Of a DNA stretch of 64,000 nucleotides, positions 23,960 through 32,934 are shown in pieces. Below the pieces are notes generated by a model. The model was not told the DNA's origin and ran no database searches. It saw only the letters and a program-made list of their open reading frames with translations. The stretch's first letter is position 1. Every line of letters begins with the position of its first letter. Source of the stretch: Comamonas flocculans (GTDB lineage Bacteria; Pseudomonadota; Gammaproteobacteria; Burkholderiales; Burkholderiaceae_C); NCBI RefSeq assembly GCF_007954405.1, contig NZ_CP042344.1:2356001-2420000 (forward strand), read 5' to 3'. Position numbers and translations under genes: made by a program.

Positions 23960-26314
23960 ATGATTGCCCAGGAACTGGAAGTCAGCTTGCACATGGCCTT
24001 CGTAGAGGCCCGCCAGCAGCGCCACGAGTTCATCACCGTGGAGCATCTGCTGCTGGCCTTGCTGGACAACCCGAGCGCCACCGAGGTGCTCAAGGCCTGC
24101 GCTGCGCAGATCGACGACCTGCGCTCGGCGCTGGCCAATTTCATCAAGGACAACACCCCCCAGGTCGCTGGCAGCGACGAGGTGGACACCCAGCCCACGC
24201 TCGGGTTTCAGCGCGTGATCCAGCGCGCCATCATGCACGTGCAGTCCACCGGCAACGGCAAGAAGGAAGTGACCGGCGCCAACGTGCTCGTGGCCATCTA
24301 CGGCGAGAAGGATTCGCACGCGGTGTACTACCTGCACCAGCAGGGCGTGACGCGTCTGGACGTGGTCAACTTCATCGCCCATGGCATCCGCAAGGGCGAA
24401 GGGGCGGAGCAGTCCCGCCCCGAGGCCCCGCAGGCCGAGGGCGAAGACGGCGCCAGCCAGGGCGCGGCCGAGCGCAGCGAAAAGGCTTCGCCGCTGGAGC
24501 AGTACACGCAAAACCTGAACCAGGCGGCCAAGGATGGGCGCATCGATCCGCTGATCGGGCGCAACTACGAGGTCGAGCGCACGGTGCAGATCCTGTGCCG
24601 CCGGCGCAAGAACAACCCGCTTCTGGTGGGCGAGGCGGGCGTGGGCAAGACGGCGATCGCCGAGGGCCTGGCCTGGCGCATCACCCAGGGCGACGTGCCC
24701 GAGATCCTCAAGGATTCGGTCGTGTACGCGCTGGACATGGGCGCGCTGCTGGCCGGCACCAAGTACCGCGGCGACTTCGAGCAGCGCCTCAAGGGCGTCT
24801 TGAAGAACCTCAAGGACAAGCCCAGCGCCATCCTGTTCATCGACGAGATCCACACGCTGATCGGGGCCGGCGCGGCCTCGGGCGGCACGCTGGACGCATC
24901 CAACCTGCTCAAGCCCGCGCTCTCCAGCGGCCAGCTCAAGTGCATAGGCGCGACCACCTACACCGAATACCGCGGCATCTTCGAAAAGGATGCGGCGCTC
25001 TCCAGGCGTTTCCAGAAGGTGGACGTGACCGAGCCCACAGTGGCCGAGACGGTGGAAATCTTGAAGGGCCTCAAGAGCCGCTTCGAGGAGCACCACGCGG
25101 TCAAGTACGCCGCCGCCGCGCTGCAGGCGGCGGCCGAGCTGTCGGCCAAGTACATCAACGACCGCCACCTGCCCGACAAGGCCATCGACGTGATCGACGA
25201 GGCGGGGGCGGCGCAGCGCATCCTGGTGCCGAGCAAGCGCAAGAAGACGATTGGCAAGAGCGAGATCGAGGAGATCGTCGCGAAAATCGCGCGTATCCCG
25301 CCGGCCAATGTCTCCAATGACGACCGCGGCAAGCTGCGCACGCTCGAGCGCGACTTGAAAAGCGTGGTGTTCGGCCAGGACAAGGCGCTGGAGGTGCTCG
25401 CCTCCAGCGTGAAGATGGCGCGCTCGGGCCTGGGCAAGGGCGACAAGCCCATCGGCGCCTTCCTGTTTTCCGGCCCCACGGGCGTGGGCAAGACCGAGGC
25501 GGCCAAGCAGCTGGCCTTCATCATGGGCATAGAGCTGATCCGCTTCGATATGTCCGAATACATGGAGCGCCACGCGGTCAGCCGCCTGATCGGTGCGCCG
25601 CCGGGCTACGTCGGCTTCGACCAGGGCGGCTTGCTGACCGAGGCGGTGAGCAAGAAGCCGCACGCGGTGCTGCTCCTGGACGAGATCGAGAAGGCGCACC
25701 CGGACATCTTCAACGTGCTGCTGCAGGTGATGGACCACGGCACGCTGACCGACAACAACGGGCGCAAGGCCGACTTTCGCAACGTCATCATCGTGATGAC
25801 GACGAACGCCGGTGCCGAGACCATGAACAAGGCCACGATAGGCTTTACCACGCAGCGCCAGGCGGGTGACGAGATGGCCGACATCAAGCGCCTGTTCACG
25901 CCCGAGTTCAGGAACCGCCTGGACGCCATCGTCAGCTTCAAGGCGCTGGACGAACAGGTCATCCTGCGCGTGGTCGACAAGTTCCTGCTGCAGCTGGAGC
26001 AGCAGCTGGGCGAGAAGAAGGTGGAAGTGACCTTCACCGACGAGCTGCGCAAGCACCTGGCCAGGAAGGGCTTTGACCCGCTGATGGGCGCGCGCCCGAT
26101 GCAGCGCCTGATCCAGGACACCATCCGCAAGGCGCTGGCCGACGAGCTGCTGTTCGGCAAGCTCACCGACGGCGGGCGCGTGACGGTGGACATCGCCCTG
26201 GGCAAGGACGACAAGGGCGCTGAGACGTTTGAAGTCAAGCTCGACATCGAGCCGCTGCCCAGGAAGGAGCGCTCCAAGGGCGTGGAGCACAAGGAAGCGG
26301 CCGCGGCCGATTGA
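23960..26314 (+). CDS. clpA: ATP-dependent Clp protease unfoldase ClpA
   Basis: AAA+ unfoldase that feeds substrates to ClpP, 784 residues. It has an N-terminal Clp repeat domain (about 1-145), an acidic/Gln-rich linker, AAA-1 with GEAGVGKT, and AAA-2 with GPTGVGKTEAAK and its Walker B. The C-terminal region carries the IGFTTQ-type ClpP-binding loop (IGFTTQRQ). AAAAGGAG lies about ten bases upstream of the ATG. The C-terminal tail is lysine-rich. A strong intrinsic terminator follows. Confidence 0.97.
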   Translation: MIAQELEVSLHMAFVEARQQRHEFITVEHLLLALLDNPSATEVLKACAAQIDDLRSALANFIKDNTPQVAGSDEVDTQPTLGFQRVIQRAIMHVQSTGNGKKEVTGANVLVAIYGEKDSHAVYYLHQQGVTRLDVVNFIAHGIRKGEGAEQSRPEAPQAEGEDGASQGAAERSEKASPLEQYTQNLNQAAKDGRIDPLIGRNYEVERTVQILCRRRKNNPLLVGEAGVGKTAIAEGLAWRITQGDVPEILKDSVVYALDMGALLAGTKYRGDFEQRLKGVLKNLKDKPSAILFIDEIHTLIGAGAASGGTLDASNLLKPALSSGQLKCIGATTYTEYRGIFEKDAALSRRFQKVDVTEPTVAETVEILKGLKSRFEEHHAVKYAAAALQAAAELSAKYINDRHLPDKAIDVIDEAGAAQRILVPSKRKKTIGKSEIEEIVAKIARIPPANVSNDDRGKLRTLERDLKSVVFGQDKALEVLASSVKMARSGLGKGDKPIGAFLFSGPTGVGKTEAAKQLAFIMGIELIRFDMSEYMERHAVSRLIGAPPGYVGFDQGGLLTEAVSKKPHAVLLLDEIEKAHPDIFNVLLQVMDHGTLTDNNGRKADFRNVIIVMTTNAGAETMNKATIGFTTQRQAGDEMADIKRLFTPEFRNRLDAIVSFKALDEQVILRVVDKFLLQLEQQLGEKKVEVTFTDELRKHLARKGFDPLMGARPMQRLIQDTIRKALADELLFGKLTDGGRVTVDIALGKDDKGAETFEVKLDIEPLPRKERSKGVEHKEAAAAD

Positions 26315-26330
26315 GCTGCGCGGCTGAGTG

Positions 26331-26359
26331 AAAACCCGCCGTTGGCGGGTTTTCTTTTT
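26331..26359 (+). terminator. Intrinsic terminator of clpA
   Basis: AAAACCCGCC-GTT-GGCGGGTTTT forms a perfect 10-bp stem, followed by CTTTTTCC. It lies 16 bp past the clpA stop. Confidence 0.9.
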
Positions 26360-26373
26360 CCTGAATATTTGAA

Positions 26374-26425
26374 CAAAAATTGCCTGTAACGCCCGTAGAT
26401 ACAGCGTTGATAGCTTCCGAAAAAA
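26374..26425. repeat. Dispersed ~38-bp repeat, copy 4
   Basis: It reads TTGCCTGTAACGC, a 13-base middle, then GCGTTGATAGCTT, with A runs outside. It lies between the clpA terminator and the TDT transporter start. The central palindrome is decayed. Confidence 0.55.
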
Positions 26426-26429
26426 TAGC

Positions 26430-27491
26430 ATGAGCACCTGGGTGGCCTGGCGTGCGGCGCTGGCAGAGCTGTCTCCGGCCAACTTCGGACTGGTGATGGC
26501 CACGGGCATCGTGGCCCTGGCCGCCTCCATGGTGGGTTGGACGGCGCTCGGGCGCGTGCTGCTCCTGCTCAACCTGCTGCAGTACGCGCTGCTGTGGCTG
26601 CTGTACCTGCTGCGCGCGCTGTGGCACCCGCGCCGCTTCTTCGGCGATTTGTTCGATCACGCCCTTGGCCCGGGCTATTTCACCGTGGTGGCCGCCACGG
26701 GCGTGCTCGCAAGCCAATGCCTGCTGCAGGCGCGGGCGGTGCACGCTGCCTGGTGGCTGGGCGCGCTGGCCCTGCTGCTGTGGTGCCTCATCACCTATGC
26801 GATGTTCCTGGCCTTCATGGTCAGGCAGGAGAAGCCGCCGCTGGCCGAGGGCATCAGCGGCTCCTGGCTGCTGGCGGTGGTGGCCACGCAGTCGATCGCG
26901 GTGGTGGCGGTGCTGCTGGCGCCGCTGGCGGCGCACCCCTCGCGCCTGGCGCTGGAGTTTCTGGCGCTGTCCCTGTGGCTTGCGGCCGGCATGCTCTACA
27001 TCTGGCTGATGACGCTGATCTTCTACCGCTTCGTGTTCCTGCGGCTCACGCCCGAGACGCTGGTGCCTTCCTACTGGATCAACATGGGTGCGTTGGCCAT
27101 CTCCACGCTGGCCGGCGCGCTGCTGGTGCAGGGTGCGGCGGCCTCGCCCTGGCTCGCCGGGCTGCTGCCTTTCCTCAAGGGCTTCACGCTGTTCTACTGG
27201 GCCGCGGGCAGCTGGTGGATACCGGCGCTGGTGCTGCTCGGGGTGTGGCGCCACGGGGCGCGCCGCTACCCGCTGCGCTACGAGCCGCTGTACTGGGCGC
27301 TGGTGTTTCCGCTGGGCATGTACGCGGCCGGCACCTGGCAGATGGACGTGGCGCTGGGTCTGGGCCTGCTGCAGCCGCTGGCGCGCCTGTCGCTGTACTG
27401 CGGGCTGCTGGCCTGGGCGCTGACCTTTGCCGGACTCCTGCGAAAGCTGATCTACATGCTGTTACGATCGCCGGCTTCTGGCCCCCGATGA
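26430..27491 (+). CDS. TDT-family (TehA/SLAC1-like) membrane transporter
   Basis: Inner-membrane protein of 353 residues with about ten hydrophobic helices and the family N-terminal signature SPANFGLVMATGIVALAA. Members of the tellurite-resistance/dicarboxylate transporter (TDT) family move organic acids or anions; the substrate here cannot be told. The ATG at 26430 lies directly at the edge of the dispersed repeat. The stop is followed 18 bp later by the first lipoprotein gene. Confidence 0.82.
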   Translation: MSTWVAWRAALAELSPANFGLVMATGIVALAASMVGWTALGRVLLLLNLLQYALLWLLYLLRALWHPRRFFGDLFDHALGPGYFTVVAATGVLASQCLLQARAVHAAWWLGALALLLWCLITYAMFLAFMVRQEKPPLAEGISGSWLLAVVATQSIAVVAVLLAPLAAHPSRLALEFLALSLWLAAGMLYIWLMTLIFYRFVFLRLTPETLVPSYWINMGALAISTLAGALLVQGAAASPWLAGLLPFLKGFTLFYWAAGSWWIPALVLLGVWRHGARRYPLRYEPLYWALVFPLGMYAAGTWQMDVALGLGLLQPLARLSLYCGLLAWALTFAGLLRKLIYMLLRSPASGPR

Positions 27492-27508
27492 ATGATGGAG
27501 CACACTGC

Positions 27509-29131
27509 ATGGCCCCTCGAACGCACGGTCTGCGACCCCGTTTCCCGCGCTGGCTGCCCGCGCTTGTCCTGCCCCTGTGGCTGGCGTCATGCGGCGGCGG
27601 GGCACAGCCCGATGTCAGCGCGGTGGCCATCCAGGGCCGGGTCAGCTACGACTTCGTGCCGGCCACGACCGAGAGGGGCCTGAACTACGCGGACACCACC
27701 GCACGGCCGGCGCGCGGTGTGGAGGTGGTGGCCGTGGCCGACGACGGGCGGGAGCTGGCCAGCTCCCGCGCGGGGGTGGACGGCAGCTTCACTCTCACGG
27801 TGCCGGCCAGGACCACGGTGCGCCTGCGCGCCAAGGCGCGGCTGCACCAGCCGCCGGGCGCAGGCGCCAGCTGGGATTTCAGCATCCGCGACAACACCTC
27901 CAGCGGCTATGCCCAGGGCAACGCCGCGCTGTATGCGGTGCAGGGTGAGGCGTTTGACAGCGGCAGCAAGGCCACGCTCACCCAGGATCTGCATGCGGCC
28001 TCGGGATGGACGGGCGATGGCTACGGGCAGGCGCGCGCCGCCGCGCCCTTTGCCATCCTGGACCAGTTCTATTCGGCGATCGAGAAAATGCGCGCCGTCG
28101 ATCCGTCCGTGGCCTTTCCGCCGATGAACACCTACTGGAGCATCCACAACCGCCCCGCGCCGGGCGAACCGGCGCTGGGCGAGATCACCACCAGCCACTG
28201 GCAGTCCGCGGGCGACACGCCTGGTCTGTACATCCTGGGCAAGGAGGATGTGGACACCGACGAATACGACACCGGCGTCGTCGTGCACGAATGGGGGCAC
28301 TACTTCGAGTCGCGGCTGTCGCGCTCGGACAGCACCGGCGGCCCACACGGCGGCGGCGACATGCTGGACATGCGCCTGGCCTTTGGCGAAGCCTGGGGCA
28401 ACGCGCTGGCCGGCATGGTGCGCGAAGACCCGCTCTACATCGATACCAGCGACCCCGGGCAGGCGGTGACGGGGCTGGTGATGGACCTCGATGCGATCCC
28501 CGGATACGAGCCGCGCGGCTGGTTCAACGAGGCCTCGGTGCAGACCCTGCTCTACAAGGCCTCGCGTGCGCCGCAGCTCGGTTTTGACGACATCTACCGC
28601 GTGATGACCGGCCCGCAGAAGAGCACGCCGGCTTTCACCAGCCTGTTCTCCTTTGCCAGCTACCTGCGCGAGGCGGCCGGGCCCGAGGGGCGGGCGGTGC
28701 TGGACGCGCTGCTGGCCGACATCCAGACCGTCAACGGCCCGCAGCTCGACATCTGGGGCACGCACCAGAGCTGGCCGCAAAGCCTGGCGGACGGCGCGCG
28801 GCACCAGGACGCGGTGCTGCCGATCTACACGCCCTTGGCGGTCGGCGCCGCGCCCACACGCTCGTGCAGCACCAGCCAGTTCGGCAACAAGGGCATCAAC
28901 CTGGGCAATCAGCGCTACTACCGCTTTTCGGTTGCCAGCGGCGGAAGCTACACACTGGCGTTCAGTGAGAGCCAGGCGAAAGACCTGGAAGTGCGCTCCG
29001 CCGACGAGGACGTTGAGTTCGAGGCGCTGGACGACACGACCGCCAGCGCAGTCCTGGCACCGGGCGACTACGTCATGTCGGTGCGGCCCGCGCCCCCCGG
29101 TTCCTGCATTTCCGTTCGCGTGTTTCAGTAA
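27509..29131 (+). CDS. Lipoprotein with HEXXH metalloprotease motif
   Basis: A 540-residue putative lipoprotein: basic N-terminus, hydrophobic segment and lipobox LASC (Cys at 28), then a beta-rich region (about 40-130) that looks like a carboxypeptidase-regulatory fold. The protease segment has HEWGHYFES, a zinc-binding HEXXH. About 40 residues on, FGEAWGN offers the third Glu ligand in the manner of gluzincins. It ends in a beta-sandwich-like domain. I cannot place it in a named peptidase family. The ATG at 27509 has GGAG eight bases upstream; ATG 27488, overlapping the previous stop, is the alternative. It is followed by a second lipoprotein gene. Confidence 0.72.
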   Translation: MAPRTHGLRPRFPRWLPALVLPLWLASCGGGAQPDVSAVAIQGRVSYDFVPATTERGLNYADTTARPARGVEVVAVADDGRELASSRAGVDGSFTLTVPARTTVRLRAKARLHQPPGAGASWDFSIRDNTSSGYAQGNAALYAVQGEAFDSGSKATLTQDLHAASGWTGDGYGQARAAAPFAILDQFYSAIEKMRAVDPSVAFPPMNTYWSIHNRPAPGEPALGEITTSHWQSAGDTPGLYILGKEDVDTDEYDTGVVVHEWGHYFESRLSRSDSTGGPHGGGDMLDMRLAFGEAWGNALAGMVREDPLYIDTSDPGQAVTGLVMDLDAIPGYEPRGWFNEASVQTLLYKASRAPQLGFDDIYRVMTGPQKSTPAFTSLFSFASYLREAAGPEGRAVLDALLADIQTVNGPQLDIWGTHQSWPQSLADGARHQDAVLPIYTPLAVGAAPTRSCSTSQFGNKGINLGNQRYYRFSVASGGSYTLAFSESQAKDLEVRSADEDVEFEALDDTTASAVLAPGDYVMSVRPAPPGSCISVRVFQ

Positions 29132-29141
29132 AGGCCGCAGC

Positions 29142-29690
29142 ATGACCGACTTTCCCGCCATCCACCGCGTTGTCTTTCTGTGCACCGCCCTGGCGCTGCT
29201 GCCCGGCTGCGGCGTGGCCGCAGGCTCCGCACCCGCCGGGGCCCAAGCGGGCACGTCTGCGACGGCCAAGCCCGGCCCGGCGCTTGCCGTGCAGGTGCGG
29301 GGCGCCAGCGCCTTCGCCAGCGGCGCCAGCGCCCGGCTCAGCCTGGACTTTGTGCATGCGCGCCCCGGCGCCACCCTCACGGTGAGCTACCGCCCCGAGC
29401 CCGGTCTGGTGCTTGAAAGTGCCGCCCGCAATACCCTGACCGCCGACGCCCAGGGCCGGGCGAGCGACGCGCCGCTGCTGCGCGGGGTGCGGGACGGGCG
29501 CCACTACCTGAACGTCTTCGTCACGCAGCAGGGCGGCGACGGGCCGGTGCGGCAGGTGGTCTCGATACCGCTCACGTTTGGCAAGGTAGCGCTGCACAAG
29601 AAGGCGGCTTCGCCCTCCGAGGGTGTGGAGACGGTGACGCCGTCCGGCGAGCCGCTGCTGGTCCTGCCCGCCAGCCCGTCGCGCAAATAA
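29142..29690 (+). CDS. Small putative lipoprotein, function unknown
   Basis: A 182-residue exported protein with signal VVFLCTALALLPGC (lipobox LPGC). An Ala/Gly-rich spacer is followed by a single beta-rich domain resembling an immunoglobulin-like or copper-chaperone-like fold (LSLDFVHARPGATLTVSYRPEPG). No catalytic motif is visible. It begins 11 bp after the HEXXH lipoprotein gene and is surely cotranscribed; the two may act together in the periplasm. Confidence 0.65.
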   Translation: MTDFPAIHRVVFLCTALALLPGCGVAAGSAPAGAQAGTSATAKPGPALAVQVRGASAFASGASARLSLDFVHARPGATLTVSYRPEPGLVLESAARNTLTADAQGRASDAPLLRGVRDGRHYLNVFVTQQGGDGPVRQVVSIPLTFGKVALHKKAASPSEGVETVTPSGEPLLVLPASPSRK

Positions 29691-29706
29691 GAAGACGCGG
29701 CCAGCG

Positions 29707-31020
29707 TCAGGCGCCGCAGCGCGCCAGCGCCTGGTCGATGTCCCAGAGGATGTCGTCCACGTCCTCGATGCCGACCGACAGGCGCACCATGTCGCCGCTG
29801 ACCCCGGCGCGCTTCAGTTCCTCGTCGCTCAACTGCCGGTGCGTGGTCGAGGCCGGGTGGATCACCAGCGTCTTGGCGTCGCCGATGTTGGCCAGGTGGC
29901 TCAGGAACTCGCAGGCATCGATGAACTTCTCGCCCGCCGCCGCGCCGCCCCGGATGCCGAAGGTGAGCAGCCCAGAGGCGCCCGGTGCGCCATCCACCTC
30001 GCGAAACTGTTTCCGCGCCAGTGCGTGGTACGGCGATTCGGGCAGGCCGGGGTAATTGACCCAGGCCACCTTGGGGTGCTGCTTCAGGTGCCGCGCCACG
30101 GCCAGCGCATTGCGGCAATGCGCCTGCATGCGCAGGTGCAGGGTTTCCGCCCCCTGCAGCAGCAGCCAGGCGTTCATCGGCGAGAGCACGCCGCCGTAGG
30201 TGCGGTTCACTTCCATGCGCGCCTTCATGGTGTAGCCGAAGTCGCCGAAGGTCTCGTAGAACTTCACGCCGTGGTAGGCCCGGCTGGGCTGCACCATGTC
30301 GGGGAACTTGCCGTTGTCCCAGGGGAAGCGCCCGCTTTCGATGAGCACGCCGCCCATCGTCGTGCCGTGGCCGCCGATGTACTTGGTGGCGCTGTGCACC
30401 ACGATGTCCGCACCCAGATCGAGCGGGTTGCACAGATACGGGCTGGCCACGGTGTTGTCCACGACGAGGGGCACGCCGTGCGCGTGCGCCACCTCGGCCA
30501 CGGCGGCGATGTCCAGCACGTTGACCAGCGGATTGCCCAGGGTCTCGCCGAAGACCACGCGGGTTTCGGGGCGCATGGCGCGCTCGAAGTTCGCCGGGTC
30601 GGCCGGATCGACGAAGGTGGTCTCGATGCCCAGGCGCTCGAAGCCTGTGCCCAGCTGCCCGACGCTGCCGCCGTACAGCGTGCTCGCGGCCACCACGTGG
30701 TCGCCGGTCTTGAGCAGCGCGAACAGGGCGGTCATCTGCGCCGCCATGCCGCTGGCGCAGGCGAGTGCCGCGCGGCCGTTTTCCAGGCTGGCCATGCGCT
30801 CCTCGAACACCGCCACCGTCGGGTTGGAGATGCGGCTGTAGACGTTGCCGAAGGTGGCCAGGTTGAACAGGTTGCTGGCGTGCTCGGCGTCGTCGAAGAC
30901 GAAGCTGGTGGTCTGGTGGATGGGCGTGGCGCGCGCGCCGGTGGCCGGGTCGGGCTGGGCGCCAGCGTGGATGGTGCGGGTGCCGAAGCCGAAGACATGG
31001 TCGCCGTGGGATGTGGTCAT
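29707..31020 (-). CDS. metY: O-acetylhomoserine sulfhydrylase
   Basis: PLP enzyme that makes homocysteine from O-acetylhomoserine and sulfide (methionine synthesis), 437 residues, normal length for MetY. It opens with GFGTRTIHAGAQPDP and carries the PLP lysine in HSATKYIGGHGTTMGG. The ATG at 31020 is chosen; the longer form starting at 31044 would add eight residues encoded by a dispersed repeat. It is convergent with the lipoprotein gene (16 bp). Confidence 0.92.
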   Translation of the reverse strand: MTTSHGDHVFGFGTRTIHAGAQPDPATGARATPIHQTTSFVFDDAEHASNLFNLATFGNVYSRISNPTVAVFEERMASLENGRAALACASGMAAQMTALFALLKTGDHVVAASTLYGGSVGQLGTGFERLGIETTFVDPADPANFERAMRPETRVVFGETLGNPLVNVLDIAAVAEVAHAHGVPLVVDNTVASPYLCNPLDLGADIVVHSATKYIGGHGTTMGGVLIESGRFPWDNGKFPDMVQPSRAYHGVKFYETFGDFGYTMKARMEVNRTYGGVLSPMNAWLLLQGAETLHLRMQAHCRNALAVARHLKQHPKVAWVNYPGLPESPYHALARKQFREVDGAPGASGLLTFGIRGGAAAGEKFIDACEFLSHLANIGDAKTLVIHPASTTHRQLSDEELKRAGVSGDMVRLSVGIEDVDDILWDIDQALARCGA

Positions 31021-31079
31021 TTTTTTAAGCAAAAAGTGGCTCAAACGCTTGCTGGGCGCGCGTTGACAGCTATGTTTTC
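31021..31079. repeat. Dispersed ~38-bp repeat, copy 5
   Basis: It reads GGCTCAAACGCTTGCTGGGC, then a GCGCGTTGACAGCTAT end, with T and A runs outside. It fills the whole gap between metY and the CoA-binding-protein gene, so it lies between two minus-strand genes. Confidence 0.7.
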
Positions 31080-31602
31080 AGTAAGGCAGCTGGCGCGGCC
31101 GTCTGGCGCTGATGACCTTGGTGTTCACCCCCGCCCAGCCCAGGCCGCCGAACAGGCGCGCATGCTCGATCTTCACGCAGCGGTCCTGCACCACATCGAG
31201 CCCTGCCGCGCGCGCCCGGGCGGCGGCCTCCTCATTGACCACGCCCAGCTGCAACCACAGGCAGGCAGCGCCAATGGCGATCGCCTCGTCGGCCAGTGGC
31301 GCGATGTCCTCGCTGCGGCGAAAGCAGTCCACCATGTCGATGCGGCGCCCCTGCGCGGCCAGGGCCCGGGCGGCTTCGGTCACGCTCGCGTAGGCCGTTT
31401 GGCCAAGGATGCTGCCGCCTGCGCTGGCGACCAGAGGGTTCACCGGCACGATGCGGTAGCCGTGCGCCTGCATGTATTGGGCGGCGAAGTGGCTGGGCCG
31501 GTGCCACTGCGGCGAAAGGCCGACGACGGCGATGGTGCGGCAGCGCGCGAGGATGGCGCGCAGCTGGCTGCTCAGCAGGGGCGGGCCGGCAGCCGGGCTC
31601 AT
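31078..31602 (-). CDS. CoA-binding domain protein (YccU-like)
   Basis: Small Rossmann-fold protein of the CoA-binding family, 174 residues. TIAVVGLSPQWHRPSHF holds the nucleotide-binding loop, followed by YRIVPVNPLV and DMVDCFRRSEDI. Metabolic role unknown; relatives bind CoA in vitro. The ATG overlaps the stop of the mltB gene by four bases (ATGA), so it is translated from the mltB transcript. The stop lies inside copy 5 of the dispersed repeat. Confidence 0.85.
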   Translation of the reverse strand: MSPAAGPPLLSSQLRAILARCRTIAVVGLSPQWHRPSHFAAQYMQAHGYRIVPVNPLVASAGGSILGQTAYASVTEAARALAAQGRRIDMVDCFRRSEDIAPLADEAIAIGAACLWLQLGVVNEEAAARARAAGLDVVQDRCVKIEHARLFGGLGWAGVNTKVISARRPRQLPY

Positions 31603-32861
31603 CGCGGGTCCGCCTCGGTTTGCTGCAGCAACCGCTGCAGCAGCTCCTGCGTGGGGTAGCCGTCGGGCGTCTGGCCGGTGCTTGCCTGGTAGCGGCGCAG
31701 GCCGGCGCGCGTGGCGGGGCCGACCACGCCATCGGGCTCGCCGGCGTCCATGCCCAGGCGGTTGAGCGCCAGTTGCATGGCTTCGATCTCGCCGCGCGCC
31801 AGCGGCTTGAGCTGGCGCGGCCAGGGTGCGAGCAGCGCAGGCCCGCCGTCGATCTGGCGTGCCAGCAGGCTCACGGCCAGCGCGTAGTTGGTCGAGCTGT
31901 TGTAGCGCAGCAGCACCCGGAAGTTGTTGCCCACCATCACCGCCGGCCCCAGTCGGCCGGCCGGCGTGAGGATGGAGGCGTCGCGCATGGCCGGCAGGGG
32001 TTTGCCGTCCATGCTGCGTACCCCCTCGGCCGCCCAGGCGTCGCTGTCCTGGCGCACCGACAGCTCGGTGCGGCTGTAGTCGAAGCTTGCCGGCAGGCGT
32101 ACCTCCGCGCCCCAGGGCTCGCTCGGGCGCCAGCCCGACTGCGCGAGGAAATTGGCGGTGGAGGCGACCGCGTCGGGGACGCTGGCCCAGATGTCGCGCT
32201 TGCCGTCGCCGTCCGCGTCGACCGCGTACTTCAGATAGACCGAGGGCAGGAACTGGGTGTGGCCCATGGCGCCGGCCCACGAGCCCACCAGGCTGGCCGC
32301 GGGGATCTGCCCCTGGTCCGCGATGGTGAGCGCGGCCATGAGCTCCCCGCGCGCCCAGTCGCGCCGGCGGCCGTCCCAGGCCAGCGTGGCCAGCGCGTCC
32401 ACGGTGCGAAAGCTCCCGAAGTGCGTGCCGTAGCTGCTCTCTATGCCCCAGATGGCGGTGACGATGCTGGCCGGCACGCCGTAGCGTTCGGTGGCGCTGT
32501 CCAGCGCGCGCGCATGCAGCTGGCGCTGTGCCTTGCCCGCGAGGATGCGCTGAGTGGACACCGCGCCGTCCAGGTAAGTCCAGATCGGGCGCACGAACTC
32601 GGGCTGGGCGCGGTCCAGCTCCAGCACCTGGGGCAGCAGGCGCGCCTTGGCCAGGGTGGCGTCCAGCGTGCTCTGGCGTATGCCGGCCTGCCGCGCTTCC
32701 TTGGCAAAGGTGGCCAGCCAGGCGCTGAAATCGTCGGTCTGCTCGGCGGTGGGCGCCTCGGCCGGGGCGCAAAACCCGGTACTGCCGGCGCCGCCCAGCA
32801 GGGCTGCGAGCATGAGCACCAGGGCAGGTGCATGGGTGCGGTGGCGCGCAATGGAACGCAT
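31599..32861 (-). CDS. mltB: Lytic murein transglycosylase B
   Basis: Periplasmic/outer-membrane enzyme that cleaves peptidoglycan to 1,6-anhydromuropeptides. It has 420 residues: a signal peptide (about 1-32, not a clear lipobox), an SLT-type catalytic domain with the catalytic Glu in AIWGIESSYGTHFG, GAMGHTQFLPS further on, and a C-terminal peptidoglycan-binding domain (about 350-410, MDAGEPDGVVGPATRAGLRR). The ATG at 32861 gives a normal signal sequence. Confidence 0.92.
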   Translation of the reverse strand: MRSIARHRTHAPALVLMLAALLGGAGSTGFCAPAEAPTAEQTDDFSAWLATFAKEARQAGIRQSTLDATLAKARLLPQVLELDRAQPEFVRPIWTYLDGAVSTQRILAGKAQRQLHARALDSATERYGVPASIVTAIWGIESSYGTHFGSFRTVDALATLAWDGRRRDWARGELMAALTIADQGQIPAASLVGSWAGAMGHTQFLPSVYLKYAVDADGDGKRDIWASVPDAVASTANFLAQSGWRPSEPWGAEVRLPASFDYSRTELSVRQDSDAWAAEGVRSMDGKPLPAMRDASILTPAGRLGPAVMVGNNFRVLLRYNSSTNYALAVSLLARQIDGGPALLAPWPRQLKPLARGEIEAMQLALNRLGMDAGEPDGVVGPATRAGLRRYQASTGQTPDGYPTQELLQRLLQQTEADPR

Positions 32862-32934
32862 GGACAGTGATTGTGCCCAAGTCGCCAAGTCCGGGGCGCG
32901 CCGATGGCCACCGGCGCCGCTGCGGGCGTCCCGC

